From positions 1 to 11,135 of the forward strand of contig DATCGY010000009.1 of the NCBI GenBank assembly GCA_036508635.1: a stretch of DNA of 11,135 nt, in the 5' to 3' direction. A model generated the notes under the pieces. It saw nothing but the letters and a program-made list of their open reading frames with translations. It did not search any database and was not told the DNA's origin. The translations under genes and the position numbers were made by a program. Shown here piece by piece: positions 6,156 through 11,135 of the stretch; the first letter of the stretch is position 1; every line of letters begins with the position of its first letter. The DNA comes from FEN-727 sp036508635. Lineage in GTDB: Bacteria; Actinomycetota; Geothermincolia; Fen-727; Anoxymicrobiaceae.

Positions 6156-7412
6156 TCAAATCGCCTGTGCTTCGCTGCGCGCTTCCTTGGCCTCCCGCCA
6201 GTAGTACCGTAGGTAATCCTTCAGTGCCTCGAACGTCTCTGCCGTCCGCTCGACCTCGATCTCGGCCTCGAAAGACGTGAGGTCCTCGGTCTTGCGCGCG
6301 AAGTGAGCGGTGCGCGCACAGAACAGCGGCAGTAGGGCCTCGACGACCCTGTCGCACTGCACGGGGCCGAAGTTGTACGCTATGGCAAAATCATATACTA
6401 CGCGAACCCACAGACCGCTCGAGAACTCAAAATCGGTTTCACTCAACCTGTACGCTTTTTCGACCTGGTCGTAGTTTTCCCTGCGAAGCACGGTTCGCCA
6501 GAGGTCGCCCAACTCCTCGAACCCCTTGCGGAAATGGTCCATCAGGTTCTCGAACGATACCTCGACCTCTTCGGGTTCGTCAGTGCATTCCTCGCCGAGT
6601 ACCGGCGCCGCCATCGAGTGCCTGGTCTCCATCCAGTTGCCTTCGTAGTAGCACATCAGGTCGAACATCGTGCCGGTGACCTGGCGAAACATCCCGCCGA
6701 GGTCGCTGCCCGGATCCTTGTTGTTGTGAAGCTTGAGGCCCATGCACGCCTGGCATACCCTGAACTCCTCGTTTATGGCGAGGGTGGTCATCCAGATGTC
6801 GATGCCGAACCGCGCGATGTCGGTCTCCCAGACATCCCTCTCTGAGTATACGGCGGCCAGCTTGCCCGAGAAGCCGAAGTCGCCCCCGATGGGCTGGCGC
6901 ACTCGCTTTCCGTACAGAGATCGCGTTAGCGGGTAGGCGAGCGAGTTGGTGATCGTACCGTCGTACTTGTACCTGAGGTAGTGAGGGGTAACAAAGTCGA
7001 ACCTCTCCTCTAGAACGGGGCCTCCGAGGTATTTCATCCATTCAGGGGTGATGCTCCTCAGATCCGAATCGACGACGATGCATATCCTGACGCCGAGCCG
7101 GGTCGCGATCTCGAAGATGGTGTTGAAGGCGCTTCCCTTGCCGGCTATCCCCCTGTAGGGAGTGACTATCTTAGTGACGTCGGGAGGAACGTGGGTCGCG
7201 TGCACAATGTCGCGCGTCCGGTCTTTCGACCCTCCATCAGAGTTGACCAGGACGGGCTTCATGCCGGGGAAATGCCGTACGAGTCCTGTCGCTGCCTGCT
7301 GGACGACGTAAGCAATCGTGTCCGCATTCCTGAAAGACGGTATCCCGACAAGGATGTCAGCCCCGCCAATCGTTTCAATATCATCGATTACAGCTTGATC
7401 TAGTATCGTCAA
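6156..7412 (-). CDS. GpgS/mannosylglycerate synthase-like glycosyltransferase, copy 1
   Basis: A 418-residue paralogue of the next gene downstream, sharing the whole motif series: VGIPSFRNADTI (22-33), GKGSAF 91-96, DSD 115-117, YKYDGTITN 149-157, RQPIGGDFGFS 172-182, FGIDIW 202-207, H229 in LKLHNNKDPG, and a C-terminal helical domain with LWVRVVYDFA. Both copies keep every motif I expect for catalysis, so neither looks decayed; they may act on different sugars or acceptors or form a heteromer. The only possible start is TTG at 7412: an in-frame stop lies 12 bases upstream at 7424-7422, and no Met codon occurs before the donor-binding region. The ribosome binding site is poor. Upstream is the 160-base spacer with the repeat array, which may control this pair. 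Confidence 0.85.
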   Translation of the reverse strand: MTILDQAVIDDIETIGGADILVGIPSFRNADTIAYVVQQAATGLVRHFPGMKPVLVNSDGGSKDRTRDIVHATHVPPDVTKIVTPYRGIAGKGSAFNTIFEIATRLGVRICIVVDSDLRSITPEWMKYLGGPVLEERFDFVTPHYLRYKYDGTITNSLAYPLTRSLYGKRVRQPIGGDFGFSGKLAAVYSERDVWETDIARFGIDIWMTTLAINEEFRVCQACMGLKLHNNKDPGSDLGGMFRQVTGTMFDLMCYYEGNWMETRHSMAAPVLGEECTDEPEEVEVSFENLMDHFRKGFEELGDLWRTVLRRENYDQVEKAYRLSETDFEFSSGLWVRVVYDFAIAYNFGPVQCDRVVEALLPLFCARTAHFARKTEDLTSFEAEIEVERTAETFEALKDYLRYYWREAKEARSEAQAI

Positions 7413-7446
7413 CTTATCGTCTTAATTTCGTCATACGTTCTTACTT

Positions 7447-7564
7447 CTTGAGCCGGGTCTCTCCACCTGCTTGACCCGGGTCTCCACCTTCTTGAGCCAG
7501 GTCTCTCAGGCCCGGCTCCGGGCGGCCAAAGAGACCGCTCTCAAGTGTTTGGTCTCAGGCCCGG
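7447..7564 (-). repeat. Array of degenerate 15-base repeats with one inverted copy; potential RNA fold
   Basis: Plus-strand copies CTTGAGCCGGGTCTC (7447-7461), CTTGACCCGGGTCTC (7470-7484) and CTTGAGCCAGGTCTC (7491-7505) are direct repeats about 21-23 bases apart. GAGACCGCTCTCAAG (7531-7545) is the same unit inverted. A further GGTCTC lies at 7551-7556, and GGTCTC(TC)AGGCCCGG occurs twice, at 7500-7515 and 7551-7564. In the minus-strand transcript the inverted copy can pair with any of the three direct copies. With the nearest one, 12 of 15 positions pair, enclosing a second hairpin GCCCG-GAGC-CGGGC (7510-7523). There is no T run. It fills most of the spacer between the stop at 7573 and the TTG start at 7412, so it may act as an RNA control element or a protein-binding array. 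I do not recognise a known riboswitch class. Confidence 0.6.
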
Positions 7565-7572
7565 GTCCGCGG

Positions 7573-8787
7573 TCACAGCCCCGACAATACGTCCTTGGAG
7601 AGAGCATCGTCAGCCGAAAGCAATTCCATTAGCTTCTCCCAGCGCGACCTGCACTCGATGTACCACTCAAACGGGTCGTGCCCGGGGGGAGCGTCGTAGC
7701 GCGCCAGTTGAATGTTCTTCATGCTCTCGTTGAAGCCGAACTGCTCGTCCAGGCGCCCGTACATGAGACCCATCAGGACCGATGTCTTGAAAATCATATC
7801 CTCGAGGTTGTCGCGCATGCATCTACCCGGATACGGGTCGAGTTCGGAAATATCCACCATTCTGAGCGCTTTGCCGGGAGCCTGCCTGCGTATCTTCTCG
7901 CGCGCATATACAAACCTGTAGATGTTTTCCCTGAAATGCTGCCACGGCGGCACGTGGGTCTTCGGTGGAGGCAGGTGTTTTATGGCCAGTTCCCTGTCCA
8001 GCACGAAGTCAATATCGAAGAACTTGCAGTTGGTGAGATAATCCATGTCCTCTCCCCTGCGCACGTTCGGGTCGAACGATATGGTGCGGAAAATATCTCT
8101 GTGTATGACCATGTTCCCGCCGAAGACGAACGGCGTCAGTTTGACCCTCGGCTCTTCGCCTATTATCTTGAATGCCTCGTTCATCAGGGGCACCATCGGC
8201 CATTCGGTCATCCAGTACTCTTCGGGGGGCGGCAGCAGGTAACTTCCATCGGGCTGCTGGTAGTAGCCTGCCACGACGCGGACCGGCTTGCCTCCGTACT
8301 CGGAATCGATAGTCTCGAAGACCTTGTCCAGGTATTTGGAGTCCTCGTAGACCTCATCGTCGTCGAATAGCACCGCAACTTCGGAGCGCGCCAGCTCGGC
8401 GGCCACCAGGCACATGTTGCGTATGTTGGAATAGCCGGTGAGCGAGATGAGCTCCGCGACATCATCGCCTGCTTCTGCGGCGATCCTGGCCCTTGCCTTG
8501 CTCTCGAAGCTGTGGGAGATGACTTTGACCGGATACTTGCTCCGGTGCTTCGCCGCGATGTCGTTGACGTGCCTCTCGACCGCGTCGTAGATATCCGGAT
8601 TGGTCGCGCACGCAAGCACTATCACGTTGAAGTCGCGGTTCTCGAGCACGTCGATGCTCTCCAGCGCACGGTCGAGCGTGCTCCCGGTATCGAGGGGCGT
8701 CGGGTGATCGTACACCGCGTCATTCAAATTCAGCGACTCGCTGGATTCGCGGGTCCAATAAGAAGGAATCACTATTGTTGCGCGCAC
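7573..8787 (-). CDS. GT-A fold glycosyltransferase (family 2-like)
   Basis: A 404-residue protein opening with the nucleotide-binding strand TIVIPSYW (4-11). The metal-binding DDDE at 142-145 follows the hydrophobic strand AVLF. FVFGGNMVIHRDIF (220-233) is an acceptor-side loop, and RRGEDMDYL (243-251) is an ED motif typical of inverting GT-A enzymes. It is not close to the two GpgS-like enzymes downstream. The long N-terminal insertion between the first strand and DDDE (about 130 residues) is unusual. The start is GTG at 8787 (8785-8787), preceded by GGGAGGAG at 8795-8802 with good spacing. It begins 25 bases after the aminotransferase stop, so it is in the same operon. Donor and acceptor are unknown; it probably adds a further sugar to, or supplies a partner for, the product of the downstream pair. 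Confidence 0.82.
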   Translation of the reverse strand: MRATIVIPSYWTRESSESLNLNDAVYDHPTPLDTGSTLDRALESIDVLENRDFNVIVLACATNPDIYDAVERHVNDIAAKHRSKYPVKVISHSFESKARARIAAEAGDDVAELISLTGYSNIRNMCLVAAELARSEVAVLFDDDEVYEDSKYLDKVFETIDSEYGGKPVRVVAGYYQQPDGSYLLPPPEEYWMTEWPMVPLMNEAFKIIGEEPRVKLTPFVFGGNMVIHRDIFRTISFDPNVRRGEDMDYLTNCKFFDIDFVLDRELAIKHLPPPKTHVPPWQHFRENIYRFVYAREKIRRQAPGKALRMVDISELDPYPGRCMRDNLEDMIFKTSVLMGLMYGRLDEQFGFNESMKNIQLARYDAPPGHDPFEWYIECRSRWEKLMELLSADDALSKDVLSGL

Positions 8788-8794
8788 TGAGTTT

Positions 8795-8802
8795 CTCCTC
8801 CC
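8795..8802 (-). promoter_or_regulatory. Ribosome binding site deciding the GTG start at 8787
   Basis: GGGAGGAG on the minus strand, seven bases before GTG. No ATG in this frame lies near the conserved first strand, so this site fixes the start. Confidence 0.65.
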
Positions 8803-8812
8803 GTGTCAGAGG

Positions 8813-9913
8813 TCAACCGATGATCTGCTCGATCGCCTCGATGACCTCGTGATTCTGCTCCCGCGTCCCAATGGTCAACCGAATATGGCCGGGGTATCCG
8901 AGCGCGGCCCCGTCGCGGACGATTATCCCCTTCTCGAGCAGCTTCTGGGACAGCGCATCGGTGACCTGGTCGAAGCGGAACAGTATGAAGTTGGCCTGCG
9001 TGGGCACCGATTCGAGACCAAGCCGGGACAACTCGTTTGCGAGATACCGCTTGCCTTCAGCGTTGAGTTTCCTGCTGAGCTGCACGTGCTCGTCGTCGGA
9101 CAGCGCGTGAAGCGCGCCGACCTGGGCCAGCCTGTTGACGTTGAACGGCGGCCTGACCCGCTCGAGGAAATCGACGATCGACGGGTCAGCCATACCGTAG
9201 CCGACCCGAAGCCCCGCCAGGCCGTATATCTTGGAGAACGTACGGAGCACCACCAGGTTGGGGTGGTTCGCCAGGTACGGCACGCTGTCGGGATATGTTG
9301 GGTCGTCAACGTATTCGCAGTACGCTTCATCCCATATCAGCAGGACTTCCGGCGGCAGGCCGTTCAGCATCTGCTCGAGCTCCCCTGTGGTACAGATCGT
9401 TCCGGTCGGGTTATGTGGAGTGCCAACGAATACCGCCTTGGTACGTTCGTCCACTGCCGCCAGCATCTCTTCTATGTGATGCGAGTGGTCGCGGAGCGAT
9501 ACGTACCGGACCGTCGCCCCCATCGTCATCCCCGAGAGGAAGTACGATGAGAACGTAGGGTCGCCCATGACCGCGACGTCTCCACAGTCAAAGAATGCGA
9601 AGAATATAAAGTCGATTATCTCGTCCGTCCCATTGCCGAAGATAAAGCACTCTGGCGGCACGCCCAGCTTCTCCGACAGGCGCTCCCTCAGTGCGGTGCA
9701 TGCTCCATCCGGATACAACGAGATGTCGTTTACCGCCTCACGGACCGCTTCGACGGCGAGTTGAGAAGGACCCAGGGGGTTTTCGTTAGAGGCGAGCTTA
9801 ATGACGTCGGCAACACCGTAGCGCCGCCTGACGTCGTCAATGTCCATGCCGGGGCTATACACGGGGAGCCCCCGTATCTCTACCCTGGTGATCTTTTCGA
9901 AATCGCATTCCAT
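8813..9913 (-). CDS. hisC: HisC-type PLP-dependent aminotransferase (class I/II)
   Basis: A 366-residue fold-type I aminotransferase with the sequence pattern of histidinol-phosphate aminotransferase. SNENPLGPS at 42-50 is the substrate loop, YPDG is at 67-70, and NGTDE at 94-98 binds the cofactor phosphate. N168 is in HNPTG, D195 and Y198 in DEAYCEY, and the Schiff-base lysine K228 in FSKIYGLAGLRVGYG, with R236 nearby. The length is usual for HisC. The ATG at 9913 follows the upstream stop by 15 bases with a weak ribosome binding site, suggesting coupling. VEIRGLPVYSPG just after the start matches the family's N-terminus and supports this choice. No other histidine gene is present, so it may serve a specialised pathway here, moving an amino group between a keto acid or aldehyde and an amino donor; related enzymes also act on aromatic amino acids. 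The symbol reflects family only. Confidence 0.88.
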   Translation of the reverse strand: MECDFEKITRVEIRGLPVYSPGMDIDDVRRRYGVADVIKLASNENPLGPSQLAVEAVREAVNDISLYPDGACTALRERLSEKLGVPPECFIFGNGTDEIIDFIFFAFFDCGDVAVMGDPTFSSYFLSGMTMGATVRYVSLRDHSHHIEEMLAAVDERTKAVFVGTPHNPTGTICTTGELEQMLNGLPPEVLLIWDEAYCEYVDDPTYPDSVPYLANHPNLVVLRTFSKIYGLAGLRVGYGMADPSIVDFLERVRPPFNVNRLAQVGALHALSDDEHVQLSRKLNAEGKRYLANELSRLGLESVPTQANFILFRFDQVTDALSQKLLEKGIIVRDGAALGYPGHIRLTIGTREQNHEVIEAIEQIIG

Positions 9914-9928
9914 CGTCGGTGTGTCGGG

Positions 9929-10810
9929 CTAGGACCCGTGCTCCTCTCTCATGAGGCTCTCGATCGCTTCCTGGAAGACCACTTCGCCGTCCTCCCCTTG
10001 CTCCGGGTATGACCCGGTGCCGATCTCTATGTCTACCTCGGCGTAGAGATCGCCAAGGCCCGAGAGGTACTCCATGACCTGCATGCGCAACCTCTCGGCC
10101 GCAAAGACGGCGTCCTGGGCCCTGGTCTCGGGTACCAGGATGGCGAACTTGCCGCTTTCTATTCGTGCCAGTATATCGGAAGCCCGGGAATTACGCCTGA
10201 GAACGCGGGCGACAGCTCTCATGAGCTCAGACTCGTCAGCCGATTCCGGCTCGAACTGCGAGTTGATGTGCAGCAGCACTACCGTCACATCTCTCAGATA
10301 CCTCTCTGAGCGCTTTACCTCTTCCTCCAGGCGCGTCATGAAATAGAGTGAGTTGAACACCCCGGTGATGTTGTCCCGCAGTGGGTCGAGGACGTCGACA
10401 GTCGGCTCGCGGGTCTCGTAAGCGCGCACGGTGGCCTCGAGGAGGTTGTTCAGGCACTGGCACACGCGCTTCTCGGTAGGGAAGTCGTGCTCCCTCCCGG
10501 CACGGGCCCTCCGGAAATCCCAGAACACGTCCCGCAGGAGTATGTGCTCCTGCATAACTTTTTCGATCGGAACACGGTCGCGCCTCCTGCGCACTGCCAG
10601 CTCTCCGGCCACCCTGTAGGTCGCACCGAACGGCAGGAACTCCTGAAGGTAGAGCTCGTCTTCGACGCAGGCCAGCAGCCCCTCGTAGATACCCTCGACA
10701 GCAAGCTCCGTCTCGCCGTCAGCCAGCGTTTCCAGGCCTTCCTCGGTTAGCCCCTGCATGTAGGCCTGGACCATTTTATTGAGGTTTTGCTTTTCCAAGA
10801 ACGGGACCAA
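9929..10810 (-). CDS. Helical N-terminal domain plus degenerate GGDEF-domain protein
   Basis: The 293-residue product has an all-helical N-terminal half (about 1-135), loosely reminiscent of RsbRD-type sensor domains. A GGDEF-fold domain follows from about 142. DPLRDNITGVFNSLYF aligns with the usual D-x-LTGLxNRRxF start, and RASDILARIESGKFAIL aligns with the signature region, where ESGKF (218-222) replaces GGDEF. The catalytic and metal residues are therefore missing, and cyclic-di-GMP synthesis is not expected; such domains often serve as ligand or protein sensors. The start is TTG at 10810, with AGGGGG well placed upstream; the next Met (residue 13) has no binding site. It is the first gene of the minus-strand run, with HisC 15 bases after its stop, so it may regulate the glycosyltransferase pathway. 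No transmembrane segment is evident. Confidence 0.8.
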   Translation of the reverse strand: MVPFLEKQNLNKMVQAYMQGLTEEGLETLADGETELAVEGIYEGLLACVEDELYLQEFLPFGATYRVAGELAVRRRRDRVPIEKVMQEHILLRDVFWDFRRARAGREHDFPTEKRVCQCLNNLLEATVRAYETREPTVDVLDPLRDNITGVFNSLYFMTRLEEEVKRSERYLRDVTVVLLHINSQFEPESADESELMRAVARVLRRNSRASDILARIESGKFAILVPETRAQDAVFAAERLRMQVMEYLSGLGDLYAEVDIEIGTGSYPEQGEDGEVVFQEAIESLMREEHGS

Positions 10811-10815
10811 CTTCG

Positions 10816-10821
10816 CCCCCT
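10816..10821 (-). promoter_or_regulatory. Ribosome binding site deciding the TTG start at 10810
   Basis: AGGGGG on the minus strand, five bases before TTG 10810-10808. It is the only good site near this gene's N-terminus. Confidence 0.55.
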
Positions 10822-10824
10822 GTC

Positions 10825-10855
10825 TTGCTCCGGTGCCAAGCGGCTATCCTATAAT
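10825..10855 (+). promoter_or_regulatory. Candidate promoter with perfect TATAAT for the HyuA-type gene
   Basis: TATAAT at 10850-10855 is a perfect -10 box. TTGCTC at 10825-10830 is a possible -35 box, but the 19-base spacer is longer than ideal. The leader to the GTG at 10882 would be only about 20 bases. The complementary strand reads TATTAT at 10851-10856, so the divergent minus-strand operon may use an overlapping promoter. Confidence 0.45.
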
Positions 10856-10881
10856 ATCTGTATAACGCACCGGAAGGAATC

Positions 10882-11135
10882 GTGGTTACGCCTGAAATGC
10901 TTTCTGAACTGGAAACCGTATCGATCGCCGCGGTGGACGTTGGCGGAACGTTCACGGACCTGGTGGCGATCACCTCGCGCGGCCCCGTGGCCCTCAAGGT
11001 GCCATCGACACCCGCCGCACCCGAGACAGGCGTCCTGGATGCTATAGCCCGCGCGGGGGCGGCCGGCGCTCCACTTGTCCACGGCTCGACCGTAGCTACA
11101 AACGCGATACTCGAACGCCGCGGCGCGAAAACCGC
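10882..11135 (+). CDS. Hydantoinase/oxoprolinase family protein, HyuA-type N-terminus (cut by window)
   Basis: I translated this frame by hand: GTG at 10882, open to the right edge, 84 codons. VDVGGTFTDLVA (about residues 19-30) is the phosphate-binding start of the HyuA-type actin-like ATPase fold, and VHGSTVATNAILERRGAKT near the edge is the second hallmark of the family. LKVPSTPAAPETGVLDAI between them also fits. Members hydrolyse hydantoins, 5-oxoproline or related lactams, or carboxylate acetone or acetophenone, using ATP and usually a HyuB partner, which would lie beyond the window. GGAAGGA at 10872-10878 is close to the GTG; the next Met (codon 6, 10897) is too far from it, so GTG is preferred. 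It is divergent from the glycosyltransferase operon and probably functionally separate from it. Confidence 0.85.
   Translation, partial: MVTPEMLSELETVSIAAVDVGGTFTDLVAITSRGPVALKVPSTPAAPETGVLDAIARAGAAGAPLVHGSTVATNAILERRGAKT

Noticed and set aside
7414..7434. Six-codon minus-strand frame MTKLRR just before the TTG start at 7412
   Set aside because: Too short and with only a weak ribosome binding site. A coupling leader is possible, but chance is as likely.
7447..7505. The direct repeats as a CRISPR array
   Set aside because: Units of about 15 bases with spacers of 6-8 bases and an inverted copy do not fit CRISPR, and no cas gene is present.
7678..8370. Plus-strand open frame of 230 codons
   Set aside because: Antisense to the GT-A glycosyltransferase; long only because of high GC content, and without a ribosome binding site or domain motifs.
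8849..9550. Plus-strand open frame of 233 codons
   Set aside because: Antisense to the HisC-type gene, which carries all active-site motifs.

Overview
The window reads as ordinary bacterial chromosome, GC-rich and densely coded. Purine-rich ribosome binding sites precede most starts, GTG and TTG starts are common, and there is one clear intrinsic terminator. No rRNA, tRNA, transposase, phage gene or CRISPR array was seen. A radical SAM/SPASM enzyme points to an organism that is at least partly anaerobic. The species cannot be fixed from the sequence; a GC-rich anaerobic lineage such as a deep-branching actinobacterium or clostridium-like group would fit, but this is a guess. No stretch over 300 bases lacks a gene.

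Left part (1-1416): a probable, apparently undescribed RiPP (ribosomally made, modified peptide) locus. On the minus strand, a 74-residue four-cysteine protein overlaps a radical SAM/SPASM maturase that is cut by the left edge. The maturase appears to begin with a PqqD-like peptide-recognition domain. Divergent to them, on the plus strand, lies a 20-codon gene for a lysine- and cysteine-rich peptide ending CKCSKSC. It has a strong ribosome binding site, a plausible promoter and its own terminator, which is what a precursor-peptide gene should look like.

Middle part (1494-4825): a small two-helix membrane protein with a C-terminal zinc ribbon on the minus strand, then two plus-strand metabolic genes: a D-2-hydroxyacid dehydrogenase and a full-length thiamine-diphosphate enzyme of the acetolactate synthase family.

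Right part (4866-10810): a minus-strand run, probably one operon, convergent with the metabolic pair. In transcription order it encodes a degenerate GGDEF-domain protein, a HisC-type aminotransferase, a GT-A glycosyltransferase, a 160-base spacer with a repeat array that could fold, and two tandem paralogous glycosyltransferases of the glucosyl-3-phosphoglycerate/mannosylglycerate synthase type. The acceptor for such enzymes is usually glycerate or phosphoglycerate, so the nearby D-2-hydroxyacid dehydrogenase could supply a D-hydroxyacid acceptor. This is inference from neighbourhood only. At the right edge, a divergent plus-strand gene begins a hydantoinase/oxoprolinase (HyuA-type) protein.
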